The notes: generated by a model not told the origin, from the letters alone. 64,000 nucleotides of DNA from Methylobacterium sp. Leaf118 (GCF_920984675.1 NZ_CAKLBV010000004.1:87965-151964); one strand, 5' to 3'; positions 39,654-49,507 are shown, counted from the first letter of the stretch. Numbers and translations: made by a program.

Positions 39654-41351
39654 ATGTCTACGCCCCTTCGCCTCGATCCCGACATCCTGGAGGCCGCCGC
39701 CTCCGCCGCCGCCTGGCCGTTCGAGGAGGCGCGCAAGCTCGTGGCGCGGCTGGAGCGCAAGCCCAAGGCCGAGATTCTGTTCGAGACCGGCTACGGCCCC
39801 TCGGGCCTGCCGCATATCGGCACCTTCGGCGAGGTGGCCCGCACCTCGATGGTGCGCCACGCCTTCCGGGTGCTGACGAAGGACGCGGTGCCGACCCGGC
39901 TGATTGCCTTCTCCGATGACATGGACGGCCTGCGCAAGGTCCCGGACAACGTGCCGAATCGCGCGGCCCTGGCCGAGGCACTCAACCTGCCGCTGACGAA
40001 GGTCCCCGACCCGTTCGGCACCCACGAGAGCTTCGGCCACCACAACAACGCCGAGCTGCGCCGCTTCCTCGACGCCTTCGGCTTCGAGTACGAATTCCGC
40101 TCGGCGACCGAGTGCTACCGCTCGGGCGTGTTCGACGACGCGCTCCGCCTCGTGCTCGACCGCTACGACGCCGTGATGGCGATCATGCTGCCTTCCCTGC
40201 GGGCGGAGCGCTCGGCCTCCTACGCGCCCTTCCTGCCGATCCACCCCGTCACCGGCCACGTGATGCAGGTGGCGATCGACGAGGTTCGGCCGTCCGCCGG
40301 CACCATCGTCTGGCGCGACCCGGCGACGGGGGAAGCCTACGAGACCCCGGTGACGGGGGGCCACGCCAAGCTGCAGTGGAAGCCCGACTGGGCGATGCGC
40401 TGGGTGGCGCTCGGCATCGATTACGAGATGGCCGGCAAGGATCTGATCGATTCGGTCAAGCTGTCGGGTCAGATCGCCCGCGCCCTCGGCGCCGAGCCGC
40501 CCGAAGGCTTCAACTATGAGCTCTTCCTCGATGAGAAGGGTCAGAAGATCTCGAAGTCGAAGGGCAACGGCCTGACGATCGACGAGTGGCTGACCTACGC
40601 GACGCCCGAGTCGCTCGCCTTGTTCATGTACAACAAGCCGCGCGAGGCCAAGCGCCTGTTCTTCGACGTGATCCCGCGCCACGTCGACGAGTACGACAAT
40701 TTCCTCGGCCGCTATGCCGGCCAGGAGGCCAAGCACCAGCTCGGCAATCCGGTCTGGCATCTGCACAGGGGCGCCCCGCCGGCCGTCGAAACCATCGACG
40801 AGGCGGGCACCACGCTCTCCTTCGGCATGCTGCTCAACCTCGTGGCCGTGGCCAATGCCGAGAACGAGGCGGTGCTGTGGGGCTTCATCCGCCGCTACGC
40901 GCCCACCGTCGGGCCGGACACGCATCCGCGCCTCGCCAGCCTCGTCACGCGGGCGCTCGCCTATTACCGGGACTTCGTGCGCCCGCAGAAGCAGTACCGT
41001 GCGCCCACCGAGGAGGAGGCCGCGGCCCTGCGCGACCTGTCGCAGACCCTGACCGAGCACGAGGATTCGACCGATCCAGAGGCGCTCCAGGCGATCGTCT
41101 ACGAGGTCGGCCGTCGCCATTTCCCCGACCTCTCGGGCAAGGCCAAGAGCCCGGACGGGCGGCACGGCGTGGCCAAGACGTGGTTCGCCTCGATCTACAA
41201 CGTGTTGTTCGGCGAGGCGCAGGGCCCCCGCTTCGGCTCGTTCATCGCCCTCTACGGCGTCCCGGGCACGCGGGCCCTGATCGAGAAGGCGCTGAGCGGC
41301 GCATTGCTGGCCGAGCACAGCGCGTTCCTGGAGACCCGCAAGGCGGCGTGA
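39654..41351 (+). CDS. lysS: Class I lysyl-tRNA synthetase
   Basis: A 565-residue archaeal-type (class I) LysRS, the form used by many alphaproteobacteria instead of class II. The HIGH equivalent is HIGT at 54-57 ([10 protein letters not shown]), and the KMSKS equivalent is KISKSKG at 298-304. The catalytic core carries [12 protein letters not shown], and the alpha-helix cage domain follows ([20 protein letters not shown]). Length is normal. No class II lysS is in this window. A stem-loop lies 10 bp beyond the stop. Confidence 0.96.
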   Translation: MSTPLRLDPDILEAAASAAAWPFEEARKLVARLERKPKAEILFETGYGPSGLPHIGTFGEVARTSMVRHAFRVLTKDAVPTRLIAFSDDMDGLRKVPDNVPNRAALAEALNLPLTKVPDPFGTHESFGHHNNAELRRFLDAFGFEYEFRSATECYRSGVFDDALRLVLDRYDAVMAIMLPSLRAERSASYAPFLPIHPVTGHVMQVAIDEVRPSAGTIVWRDPATGEAYETPVTGGHAKLQWKPDWAMRWVALGIDYEMAGKDLIDSVKLSGQIARALGAEPPEGFNYELFLDEKGQKISKSKGNGLTIDEWLTYATPESLALFMYNKPREAKRLFFDVIPRHVDEYDNFLGRYAGQEAKHQLGNPVWHLHRGAPPAVETIDEAGTTLSFGMLLNLVAVANAENEAVLWGFIRRYAPTVGPDTHPRLASLVTRALAYYRDFVRPQKQYRAPTEEEAAALRDLSQTLTEHEDSTDPEALQAIVYEVGRRHFPDLSGKAKSPDGRHGVAKTWFASIYNVLFGEAQGPRFGSFIALYGVPGTRALIEKALSGALLAEHSAFLETRKAA

Positions 41352-41360
41352 CATGGGCGG

Positions 41361-41387
41361 TCCTGCCCCGCGACCCGGGGCAGGACG
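41361..41387 (+). terminator. Stem-loop after lysS
   Basis: A perfect 11-bp stem, GTCCTGCCCCG / CGGGGCAGGAC, with loop CGACC, then GGTCTTTC. The T tract is weak, but stem and placement fit a terminator. Confidence 0.65.
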
Positions 41388-41665
41388 GTCTTTCGCCGCG
41401 GTCCACGGAGCCGATTCGGCCGACGCTGCGCGCCTGCCGTCCCGGATGCGAGATCCCAAGACATTGCGCCGGTCTTGCCGACGCTTGCCTCGGCGGACGG
41501 CAGAACTTCTGACAAATCCCTGCTATGCTGCCCTGTCGAAAATAAAGACGGAATAATAAGTCCGTTCTGAGGGGTCCTTGGACCGCATCGTTGCGCCGCC
41601 GCGTCCGCGGCTGGTCTGTCGGCCGGCGGCGCGTCCCGGGACCCCACATCCTCAGGGAGACACCC
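41388..41665. other. Intergenic region before the small exported protein gene
   Basis: With the terminator before it, this makes a gap of about 314 bp. An AT-rich patch near 41540-41570 contains the inverted repeat ACGGA (41548-41552) / TCCGT (41561-41565) around ATAATAAG. It may be part of the promoter of the next gene. An AGGGAGA ribosome site precedes the ATG at 41666. Confidence 0.35.
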
Positions 41666-42028
41666 ATGAAACACGTCGCGGCTGCCACGGCCCTTCTGCT
41701 CGCGCTGCCGATGGCGGCTTCGGCCCAACAGGCGCCGCCGAGCGATACGGACCGCCAGCAGGCGAATGCGGTCAAGCTTGCGGGGCTCGTGCGCTTCGTG
41801 GGCGAGGCCTGCCCGGAGGCGAGCCCGGATTACGAGCGGTTCAAGGCCGTCGTCGCCGCCATGGGGGTCGATCTCGACGCGATCTCGAAGGGCGAGCTGC
41901 TGATGCGCAGCATGAGCTACACCGAGGCCTACCGGAAGGACGTGCCGGCGAGTTGCCGCAAGGCGGAGGAGCTGTTCGGCGAGAAGGGCACCAGCGTGCC
42001 GGGCCTGATCCGGCGGAAAGCCTCGTAG
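41666..42028 (+). CDS. Small exported protein of unknown function
   Basis: A 120-residue precursor with a signal peptide (MKHVAAATALLLALPMAASAQQ) and a mature domain with two Cys (EACPEASPDYERF and PASCRKAEELFG), which may form a disulfide. The mature part is helical and charged. I do not recognise the family. It lies alone between lysS and the large TPR protein gene, with its own ribosome site. Confidence 0.7.
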   Translation: MKHVAAATALLLALPMAASAQQAPPSDTDRQQANAVKLAGLVRFVGEACPEASPDYERFKAVVAAMGVDLDAISKGELLMRSMSYTEAYRKDVPASCRKAEELFGEKGTSVPGLIRRKAS

Positions 42029-42142
42029 CCCACCGCTCCCGGCTTAAGCGCCCATTCACCGCGTTCGGCGAGAGTGCCCGCACGAGTGGCGTATGGCGGC
42101 CGGCCCGGATGGGCGCGGCCGCAGCGAGTGCGGGCGGGGGTG

Positions 42143-45100
42143 ATGGGGGGACGGGCCGGTCAGGCATCGCGTCGGCCGCCGGGCTGGGGCGCCCGGAAGG
42201 CCATCCTGCGGGCGGGCCTCGCCCTCGCCCTGTGCGGCATTGCCTTCGACGTCGAGGCGGCCCGGCTGATCTTGGCCAAGGGCGCGCAGGCCGACGGCTA
42301 TGGCCGCATCATCCTGACCTTCGACGCCCCGGTCTCCGTGAAGGCGAAGCTCTCGGGCGCCGTCCTCGTGCTCGGCCTCGGCGAGCCCGTCTCCCCCGGG
42401 CCCGACCGGATCGCCGCCGGCATGCCCGACTACGTCTCCGCGGTGCGGCGCGATCCTGACGGCTCCGCCCTTCGACTCGCCCTGCAGCGTCCCTACCGGG
42501 TCAACGTCCAGGACGCCGCCGAGCAGGTGTTCATCGACCTCCTGCCCGAGAGCTGGAGCGGCTACCCGCCGCCGCTCCCGCCGGAGACCGTGGCGGCGCT
42601 CGCCCGCCGAGCCGCGGCGGCCGAGGCCAGCCTGAAGGCGCGCAACCCGGCGCCCCCGCCGCGCCCGATCGCCCTGGAATTGTCGCGCGGTGCCGTGCGG
42701 ACCCGGATCAGCCTGCGCCTGCCCGCGGGCAGCGAGGGCCGCTTCGCCCCGGACGGGGCCGGAACCCGCCTGACCCTGCCGGGGGCGTGGCGCATCGACG
42801 ACCTCTCCCTGCGCGGGCGGCTCGAGCCCGCCATCGGCCGCCTCACCATCGAGACCGAGGCCGGCGAAGCGCGCCTCATCGCCATCCCGGCCGACGGAAT
42901 GACCGTTTCGACGGCCCGGGACGAGGATCTGTGGACGATCGACTTCCTGACCAAGCCGCCAAAGCCCGCCGACGCGCCGGCGCCCGCCGCTTCGCAGGCC
43001 CCCGTCGTTCCGCGGAGCGCCGCCGACACCGGCCGGGAGACGTCGCCGCCGGCCGCGGCGAAGCCGGCGTCCGCCGTTGCGGCCGCAGCGGAGCCCTCGC
43101 GCAAGGCCGGCTCCGGGCTCGTCTTCCCCTTCGCCAGGCGGGTCCCCGCGGCCCTGTTCGAGCGGGCGGGCCTCGTCACGGTGGTGTTCGCGACGACCGA
43201 CCTGGTCACGGTGCCGGATCCCGTCCGGACCGGCTTCACGCCCGTCGGCCGGCCCACCCGCAGCGGCGGCCTCACCATGCTGCGCTTCAAGCCGCCCGCG
43301 GGGCGCCTCGTCGATCTCCTGCCGGTCACCGAGCCCGAGGGCTGGGAGCTGGTGGCCGGGGAGGGCCTGACCCCAAGCGAGAGCCTGATCGCCCAGCGGG
43401 CGCCAGGCCCCCAGGGCCGGATCGGCATCGGCTTGCGCCTGCCCGGCCCCGGCCCGGCCGGCTGGCTCGACCTCGACGGTGAACGCATCGCCGTCGTCAC
43501 CGCGGACGGCCTTCGCCACGCGGGGGTCGCCAAGGCTCAGCGCTTCGTGGACTTCGAGCTGATCCCGAGCCGCGTCGGGCTCGCGGTCCTGGCGCTCGCC
43601 GACGACCTCACGGTACGGCCCGAACTCGACGGCATCGCCATCGCGCGCGAGGGCGGCATGGCTGTGTCCGGCGTGTCCCGGCCGGCCGACCCGCCGGTCG
43701 GCCCCGTGGCCGACCTCGTGATCGATCGCGACGCCTGGGAGCGGGCCCAGCGCGGCGACGTGCGGCAGACATTGCGGGAGTTGCAGACCGTCGCGCTCGA
43801 CGCCCATCGCCGGGACCGGGGTCAGGCGCGGCTCGCCCTCGCCGGGGCAATGATGGCCAACGGCCTCGACGCGGAAGCGCTCGGCGCCCTCGACGCCGCT
43901 GCGAGCGACGACGTGGTGATCGACGGCGACCGCAGGACGGTCCTGATGCGGGCCATCCTGCGCCTGCGCATCGGTCGGGCCGAGGAGGCCCGCAAGCTCC
44001 TGACGGACGCGGCCTTCGCCGCGAATCCGGAGGCGCGACTCTGGCGCGGGCTCGCGGAGGCGCGAGCCGGCCGCTGGCGCGAGGCGGACGCCGCCCTGCG
44101 GGCGGGCGAGCCAGTGCTGGAACGCTACCCGGAGCCGTTGGCCTCGCTGTTCCACGTCGCCGCCGCCGAAGCCGCCGTCGAGATCGGGGACTGGGCCGAG
44201 GCCGCGCGCGCCTCGACTGCGGCGACCCGGGCGGCGAACGACGAGACCCGCGACCGGCTCACCCTGCTGCGCGCGCGCATCGACGAGGCGACCGGCCGCG
44301 GGGTCGCAGCCCTGCCGGCCTACGAGACTTTGAGCGAGCGGGCGCCCTGGCCCGTGGCGGCGGCGGCGACCCTGCGGGCGGCGGCCTTGGGCCACGCCCT
44401 CGGCAAGACCCCGCTGCCCGACGCCATCGACCGGCTCGAGGGGCTCCAGCTCATGTGGCACGGCGGCCCGACCGAGATCGGGACGCTGGCGACGCTCGGC
44501 GGCCTCTACGAGGAGGCCGGGCGCTGGCGCAAGATCTTCACCACCGCGCGGCGCGGCAACGTCCTGGCGCCGGATGACCCCGAGATCCGCGCCCTGCACG
44601 AGCGGGCCCAGAGAGTGTTTGAGGAACTGTTCCTCGGCGCCCGCGGCGAACGGCTCGGCGGCATCGAGGGGCTGGCCCTCTACTTCGATTTCCAGGACTT
44701 CGCGCCGCCGGGGCGGCAGGCCGACGAGATCGTGCGGCGGCTCGCCGACCGGCTCGTCGCCCTCGACCTGCTCGATTCCGCCGACGAGTTGCTGGACTAC
44801 CAGATCCGTCACCGCCTGAGCGGTGCGGCCCGCGCCGGGGTCGCGGCCCGGCTCGCCACGATCCGGCTCATGGAGGGGAGGGCGCTCGACGCCCTCGCGG
44901 CCCTCGATGCCACCCATCTTCCCGAGCTGCCCGAGGACGTGCGCCGCGCCCGTGCCCTGCTGCGGGCCCGCGCGCTCTCCGATCTGTCGCGCACGGACCT
45001 CGCCCTGGAGACCATCGAGGGTGAGACCGGCGCGGATGCCGAGCGGCTGCGGGCCGACATCCTGTGGTCGGCCCGGCGCTGGCGCGAAACCGGCGAGGCG

Positions 45101-45472
45101 CACGAGGCGATGCTGGGACCGGCCTGGCAATCGGGCAAGCCCCTCGACGACGCGGCCCGCGCCGACGTGATCCGCGCCGGCATCGCCTACGGGCTGGCGG
45201 GGGAGAGCCTGGGTCTGGAACGGCTGAAGGCGAAGTTCGCGGGTGCGATGGCCGAGAGCGCGGATGCCCGCACCTTCGCGATGCTGACCCGCCCCGACGC
45301 CGCCCGCAACCCGGCCTTCCGCGAGGCGGCGCTGAAGGCGACGAAAGCCGAGACGCTTGCGGCCTTCCTCGCCGAGTACCGCCGCCGCTACCCCGACACC
45401 GCCGTGCCGGAGCGGGGCAGCGAGGTGCCCGGCAACCGCGCCGAGGCCCCGGGCACGACGCCGCCGGGCTAG
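42143..45472 (+). CDS. Large exported TPR-rich protein
   Basis: A 1109-residue protein. An N-terminal signal (AILRAGLALALCGIAFDVEA) is followed by a beta-rich region (ARLILAKGAQADGYGRIILT to VFIDLLPESW) that recalls AMIN-type domains, then a Pro/Ala linker and a second beta-rich region. From about residue 550 to the end, repeated helical units with Ala/Leu/Glu-rich pairs (RLALAGAMMANGLDAEALG, YETLSERAPWPVAAAATL) look like tetratricopeptide repeats. It is probably a periplasmic scaffold. The C-terminal about 20 residues are disordered. Start: ATG at 42143, next to an overlapping GTG. Confidence 0.75.
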   Translation: MGGRAGQASRRPPGWGARKAILRAGLALALCGIAFDVEAARLILAKGAQADGYGRIILTFDAPVSVKAKLSGAVLVLGLGEPVSPGPDRIAAGMPDYVSAVRRDPDGSALRLALQRPYRVNVQDAAEQVFIDLLPESWSGYPPPLPPETVAALARRAAAAEASLKARNPAPPPRPIALELSRGAVRTRISLRLPAGSEGRFAPDGAGTRLTLPGAWRIDDLSLRGRLEPAIGRLTIETEAGEARLIAIPADGMTVSTARDEDLWTIDFLTKPPKPADAPAPAASQAPVVPRSAADTGRETSPPAAAKPASAVAAAAEPSRKAGSGLVFPFARRVPAALFERAGLVTVVFATTDLVTVPDPVRTGFTPVGRPTRSGGLTMLRFKPPAGRLVDLLPVTEPEGWELVAGEGLTPSESLIAQRAPGPQGRIGIGLRLPGPGPAGWLDLDGERIAVVTADGLRHAGVAKAQRFVDFELIPSRVGLAVLALADDLTVRPELDGIAIAREGGMAVSGVSRPADPPVGPVADLVIDRDAWERAQRGDVRQTLRELQTVALDAHRRDRGQARLALAGAMMANGLDAEALGALDAAASDDVVIDGDRRTVLMRAILRLRIGRAEEARKLLTDAAFAANPEARLWRGLAEARAGRWREADAALRAGEPVLERYPEPLASLFHVAAAEAAVEIGDWAEAARASTAATRAANDETRDRLTLLRARIDEATGRGVAALPAYETLSERAPWPVAAAATLRAAALGHALGKTPLPDAIDRLEGLQLMWHGGPTEIGTLATLGGLYEEAGRWRKIFTTARRGNVLAPDDPEIRALHERAQRVFEELFLGARGERLGGIEGLALYFDFQDFAPPGRQADEIVRRLADRLVALDLLDSADELLDYQIRHRLSGAARAGVAARLATIRLMEGRALDALAALDATHLPELPEDVRRARALLRARALSDLSRTDLALETIEGETGADAERLRADILWSARRWRETGEAHEAMLGPAWQSGKPLDDAARADVIRAGIAYGLAGESLGLERLKAKFAGAMAESADARTFAMLTRPDAARNPAFREAALKATKAETLAAFLAEYRRRYPDTAVPERGSEVPGNRAEAPGTTPPG

Positions 45473-45803
45473 ACTCGTGCGCGATCGAACCGAAGCGAGC
45501 GCGCGCCTCTCCATCCTCGTTGGATCGCGCGCCCCCGTGCCGAACCGGGGACCCCATCGGCGACGAGCGTTCCAGAGGATCGTCCCGAACAGTGGTTTCC
45601 GGCTCGTCCGAATAGGACGACCGCACAGACCAGACCCCACTCACAGAGGCCAGATTCCAGGGGACATCTTTCAGGGGGCACTGATCTCGCTCCGTCCTCG
45701 TGCCGCGTCAGCGTATCCCGAGATCCGGTCTCGCCCTCTCGGATCGATCCTGTAGACTGACGAGGCTCGGTTGCAGGCGTCCGAAGGACTCGCGCAAGAC
45801 TCG
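45473..45803. other. Intergenic region between the TPR protein and the LuxR-type regulator
   Basis: About 330 bp. No gene, RNA or hairpin with a T tract stands out. Short frames crossing it are Arg/Pro-rich shadows. It should contain the regulator promoter. Confidence 0.35.
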
Positions 45804-46880
45804 ATGCCCGAAGATCTGGTCGAACGCATCTACGAGGCCGCCTTCGTGCCCGATCGCTGGGCCGGCGTCCTGGATGAGGTCAACGCTGTGTGCGGGGCCG
45901 CGGCCTCGTCGCTTCTGGTGTTCGATCCGGTCGCCCCGCCGCGCTTCAAGGCGACCCGTCTCACCCATGACAGCCTCACGGCCTTCACGCTGAGCGGGGC
46001 CTGGAAGGTCAATCCGCGGGAGAAGGTCGCCGCCCGGGCTCGCTGGGCCGGTTTCCAGGACGTGTCGGCCGGACTGACGGAGGAGGAGAGGCGCGACGAT
46101 CCGGTCGGGCGCAGCCTCGCCGCCCTCGGTCTCGGCTGGCAGATCGGCACCATCATCCCCCTGGCCCTCGGCCAGCAGGCGGTCGTCACCTGCGAGCGCC
46201 GCATCGCCGACGGGCCCTACGAATCCGGGGCGATCGACCGGCTCGACGCCCTGCGGCCCCATCTCGCCCGCGCGGTCCTGATGGCGGCGCGTCTCGGCCT
46301 CGAACAGGCCCGGGCGGCCGTCGCGACCCTGGCGGGCGTCGGGCTGCCGGCCGCCGTGCTCGCGGGCGGGGACCGGGTCGTCGCGGTCAACCACCTGCTC
46401 GAGGCGACGCCCGACATCCTGCCCGGCGCACATGGCCGTCTCATCCTCGCCCATCCAGTGGCAAACCGAATGCTGCGCGAGATCCTCGCCACGGGTGAAG
46501 CGGCCTCCGTCGCGCGCTCGATTCCCGTGCCGGCGACCCGCGAGCGGTCCGCCGGAATCGTACACGTCATGCCGCTGCGGGGCGCGGCCTACGAGATCAT
46601 GGGCGGCTTCACGCTGGTCGTGCTGGCCGGGATCGGCATGTCCGGGAACGTGCCCTCGCCCGGGGTCGCCGCGGGCCTCTACGACCTGACGCCGCGGGAG
46701 GCGCAGCTGGCGATCACCCTCGCCGCCGGCCTGCCGCTGAAAGAGGCCGCCGAGGCGTGCGACCTGCGCCTCTCGACCGCTCGCTCCTATTTGGAGCCGA
46801 TCTTCCGCAAGACCGGGACGACCCAGCAGAGCCAACTCGTCGCCCTGCTGAAGGGGACCCTGCTGGCGTCGCTGCCCTGA
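45804..46880 (+). CDS. LuxR-type helix-turn-helix transcriptional regulator
   Basis: A 358-residue protein. The last 65 residues (GLYDLTPREAQLAITLAAGL ... STARSYLEPIFRKTGTTQQS) are a LuxR/FixJ-type DNA-binding domain. The first 290 residues carry no receiver domain or autoinducer-binding signature I recognise; they may form a GAF- or PAS-like sensor (SSLLVFDPVAPPRF). There is no adjacent luxI or kinase. The ATG at 45804 (MPEDLVERIYEAAF) is used, and a TTG start 33 bp upstream is possible. The next gene, DoxX, converges on it. Confidence 0.85.
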   Translation: MPEDLVERIYEAAFVPDRWAGVLDEVNAVCGAAASSLLVFDPVAPPRFKATRLTHDSLTAFTLSGAWKVNPREKVAARARWAGFQDVSAGLTEEERRDDPVGRSLAALGLGWQIGTIIPLALGQQAVVTCERRIADGPYESGAIDRLDALRPHLARAVLMAARLGLEQARAAVATLAGVGLPAAVLAGGDRVVAVNHLLEATPDILPGAHGRLILAHPVANRMLREILATGEAASVARSIPVPATRERSAGIVHVMPLRGAAYEIMGGFTLVVLAGIGMSGNVPSPGVAAGLYDLTPREAQLAITLAAGLPLKEAAEACDLRLSTARSYLEPIFRKTGTTQQSQLVALLKGTLLASLP

Positions 46881-46892
46881 GGGGGAGAGCGG

Positions 46893-47294
46893 TCAGAAGC
46901 GTCCGCGCCCGCGCTGGGCGTCCAGGCTCCACGGGCCGGGTCCGGCGAAGGCGATGTAGAGGAAGACGAAGCAGAACAGGATCGCGGCATCGCCGCCATT
47001 GAGCGCCGGGAAGACGCTTTTGGGCGCATGGGCGATGAAGTAGGCGAAGGCCATCTGGCCCGAGAGAAGGAAGGCGACCGGCCGGCTGAACAGGCCGACG
47101 ACGAGAAGCGCGCCGCCGACGAGTTCGAGTAGGCCGGCGATGCCCGAGAGCGACAGCAGCGGCGGGTTCATGCTGCTCGCCGGGAAACCCAGGATCTTCT
47201 GCGTGCCGTGCGCCAAGAAGATGAGCGCCGAGACGATGCGCAGGATGCTCAGCATCCGCGGGGCCCACGGCGCGGTGACGGTGGTCAGGTCCAT
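46893..47294 (-). CDS. DoxX-family membrane protein
   Basis: A 133-residue protein with four membrane segments and the family start (LRIVSALIFLAHGTQKILGF) followed by GLLELVGGALLVVGLFSRPVAF. DoxX proteins are small quinone- or redox-associated membrane proteins; most bacterial members have no defined role. It ends 12 bp from the convergent regulator gene and starts 43 bp from the fliP stop, on the same strand as fliP. A link to flagella is not expected. Confidence 0.88.
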   Translation of the reverse strand: MDLTTVTAPWAPRMLSILRIVSALIFLAHGTQKILGFPASSMNPPLLSLSGIAGLLELVGGALLVVGLFSRPVAFLLSGQMAFAYFIAHAPKSVFPALNGGDAAILFCFVFLYIAFAGPGPWSLDAQRGRGRF

Positions 47295-47337
47295 ACGTTC
47301 GCGTCCTTGCTCGATCGGGCGCGCGCGGGCGCCAGCG

Positions 47338-48084
47338 TCAGCTTCCGTAGCTCTGAACGAGCGAACCCGCCACCAGCGTCCAGCCATCGACCAGCACGAA
47401 GAAGATCAGCTTGAACGGCAGCGCCACGGTCGCGGGCGGCAGCATCATCATGCCCATCGCCATCAGAACGGACGCGACCACGAGGTCGATGATGAGGAAG
47501 GGGATGAACAGGAGAAAGCCGATCTCGAAGGCGCGGCGCAACTCCGAGATCATGAAGGCGGGGGTCACGATCTCAAGGCCCAGGGCCTCGGGACCGGCCG
47601 GGGTGGGCTGGCGTGCCATGTCGAGGAAGAGCTTCAGGTCCTTCTCGCGCGTGTTGCGCAGCATGAAGGTCTTGAAGGGTGCGGAGGCCCGCTCGAAGGC
47701 CTGGGATTGGCTGATCTGCCCGGCCATGAGGGGTTCGATCCCGAAGCGGTAGGCCTCACGCCCGGTCGGCGCCATGACAAAGGCGGTCAGGAACAGAGCG
47801 AGGCTGACAATGACGGCGTTGGGCGGCGCGGTCTGCGTGCCGAGGGCCGAGCGCAGGATCGACAGCACCACGACGATCCGGGTGAAGGCGGTCGCCATCA
47901 CCAGCACCGAGGGCGCCAGGGCCAGCACCGTGACGAGGGCGACGAGCTGCAGCGCCCGCTCGGTCGTGCCGCCCGCGCCGAGATCGAGCGTCACGCTCTG
48001 GGCAACGGCCGCGCCGCCGCTGCCGACGAGCAGCAGGCCGGCGAGGACGGGGGAGGGGAGCCGAGCTCGAATCGAGGCGATCAT
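47338..48084 (-). CDS. fliP: Flagellar type III export apparatus protein FliP
   Basis: A 248-residue FliP, which with FliQ and FliR forms the export gate in the flagellar basal body. It has a cleavable signal (MIASIRARLPSPVLAGLLLV), then MATAFTRIVVVLSILRSALG, TPPNAV-like block (TAPPNAVIVSLALFLTAFVM), the central loop with ASAPFKTFMLRNTREKDL, and the C-terminal PFLIIDLVVASVLMAMGMMM. Length is normal. No other flagellar export or structural gene is adjacent, so it is isolated from a flagellar cluster within this window. Confidence 0.95.
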   Translation of the reverse strand: MIASIRARLPSPVLAGLLLVGSGGAAVAQSVTLDLGAGGTTERALQLVALVTVLALAPSVLVMATAFTRIVVVLSILRSALGTQTAPPNAVIVSLALFLTAFVMAPTGREAYRFGIEPLMAGQISQSQAFERASAPFKTFMLRNTREKDLKLFLDMARQPTPAGPEALGLEIVTPAFMISELRRAFEIGFLLFIPFLIIDLVVASVLMAMGMMMLPPATVALPFKLIFFVLVDGWTLVAGSLVQSYGS

Positions 48085-48400
48085 CGCGGGCCGCACCCTG
48101 GGATGCAGGGGATGCACAGACAAGCGGCGCGACGACACGCTCGCACATCGGCCGGAGCCATCGAGGCCGGCCCCCGAAACAATCCGATGCGGCTCCGGGC
48201 CCGAGAGCCTCGCCGCGGATCCGAGATGCGGGATCCTGGTCGAGGGCTCCGACCGCCCGTCGCGACCGGCTTGCCGGAGTGGCAACCCCTCTGGGGACAC
48301 CCGAGAGGCGGGCTCATCCCGCCGCGCGAACCCGGACATTTGGCTGGGGTGACCGATGATGCGGGCGTGGGGCCTGGCTCCGGGGCGAGGCCCGGGGCGG

Positions 48401-49237
48401 TCACGACACGTCGTCGCCGACGACGCCGGCCTCGTCCTGGGCCTGGAGCACTTCGGGGCGGGGCATCGAAATGATGTTGTAGCCCGAATCGACGAAGTGG
48501 ATCTCGCCCGTCACGCCGCCCGACAGGTCGGACAGAAGGTAGAGCGCCGAATTGCCGACGTCCTGGAGCGTCACGGTCCGGCGCAGGGGCGCGTGTGCCT
48601 TCTGGTGATTGAACATCAGCCGGGCATCGGCGATGCCGGCCCCCGCCAGCGTCCGCATCGGGCCGGCCGACAGGGCGTTGACCCGGACGTTGTCGGGGCC
48701 GAGATCGGTGGCGAGGTAGCGCACGGACGCCTCGAGCGCCGCCTTGGCCACGCCCATCACGTTATAGTTCGGCATGACCCGGGTCGAGCCCGCATAGGTC
48801 AGCGTGAGCAGCGAGCCGCCCCGGGGCATGCGCGCGGCGGCCCGCTGGGCGATCTCGGTGAAGGAAAAGCACGAGATCGTCAGAGTCCGCGTGAAGTTCG
48901 CGCGGGTCGTCACGTCGACGTAGCGGCCCTTGAGCTGCGCCTTGTCGGAGAAACCGATGGCGTGGACGACGAAGTCGATGCCCTCGGGGAAGCGCTCGTC
49001 GAGGGCGGTGAAGGTGGCATCGACGGTGGCGATGTCCTCGACATCGCACGGCAGGACGATGTCGGAGCCGACCGAGGCCGCCAGCGGCGCCACTCGGCGC
49101 CCGAGGGCCTCACCCTGGTAGGTGAAGGCGAGCTGTGCGCCATGCCGGTGAAGCGTCTGGGCGATGCCCCAGGCGATTGAGTGATCGTTGGCGACACCCA
49201 TGATCAGGCCGCGCTTGCCTGCCATCAAACCTGTCAT
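48401..49237 (-). CDS. fabI: Enoyl-[acyl-carrier-protein] reductase [NADH]
   Basis: A 278-residue FabI, which reduces the enoyl-ACP double bond in fatty acid elongation. Visible: the NAD-binding GVANDHSIAWGIA, ending DVEDIATVDA, and the catalytic Tyr-x6-Lys in YNVMGVAKAAL. The C-terminal SGVTGEIHFVDSGYNI-like block (GGVTGEIHFVDSGYNI) is typical. The ATG at 49237 fits the family start (MTGLMAGKRGLIMG). It is the last of fabA-fabB-fabI, all on the minus strand, with a tiny gene between it and fabB. Confidence 0.97.
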   Translation of the reverse strand: MTGLMAGKRGLIMGVANDHSIAWGIAQTLHRHGAQLAFTYQGEALGRRVAPLAASVGSDIVLPCDVEDIATVDATFTALDERFPEGIDFVVHAIGFSDKAQLKGRYVDVTTRANFTRTLTISCFSFTEIAQRAAARMPRGGSLLTLTYAGSTRVMPNYNVMGVAKAALEASVRYLATDLGPDNVRVNALSAGPMRTLAGAGIADARLMFNHQKAHAPLRRTVTLQDVGNSALYLLSDLSGGVTGEIHFVDSGYNIISMPRPEVLQAQDEAGVVGDDVS

Positions 49238-49387
49238 TCGCTCGAACCCATACGCGTTTCCCGGTGGGACGCCGCAACGCCCGCGACGACGCTTAGCCCG
49301 CCGAACGCCGCGCTGTCCACGCGCGGCACCCGACAAGCGAAAGCCCCGCCGCGGGGCGACGGGGCCGCTTGAGACGACAGACGGAGC

Positions 49388-49507
49388 TTAGAAGTAGCCG
49401 CGCGTGCCTGATTGAGCATCGTCGATCAGCGCCTGTTTGGCGCGCCACGCGAGACTGCCTGCGACACCGAGGCCGGCAACACAGACAAAGGCGAGAAATC
49501 CGATCAT
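49388..49507 (-). CDS. 39-residue single-pass membrane peptide between fabB and fabI
   Basis: An ATG at 49507 opens a 39-codon frame with a TAA stop: a hydrophobic helix (MIGFLAFVCVAGLGVAGSLA), then WRAKQALIDDAQ and SGTRGYF. The profile (one membrane segment, then a charged amphipathic tail) is unlike the Arg/Pro-rich shadows typical of this genome. GGAAAC lies about 10 bp ahead of the start. It sits in the gap between fabB and fabI on the same strand and may be co-transcribed. It is probably a real microprotein; its function is unknown. Confidence 0.55.
   Translation of the reverse strand: MIGFLAFVCVAGLGVAGSLAWRAKQALIDDAQSGTRGYF

Noticed and set aside
42056..45640. Long open frame (1194 codons) antisense to the TPR protein gene
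   Set aside because: It is Arg/Gly/Pro-rich shadow sequence, typical of antisense frames in GC-rich DNA. The plus-strand frame has a signal peptide and ordered repeats.
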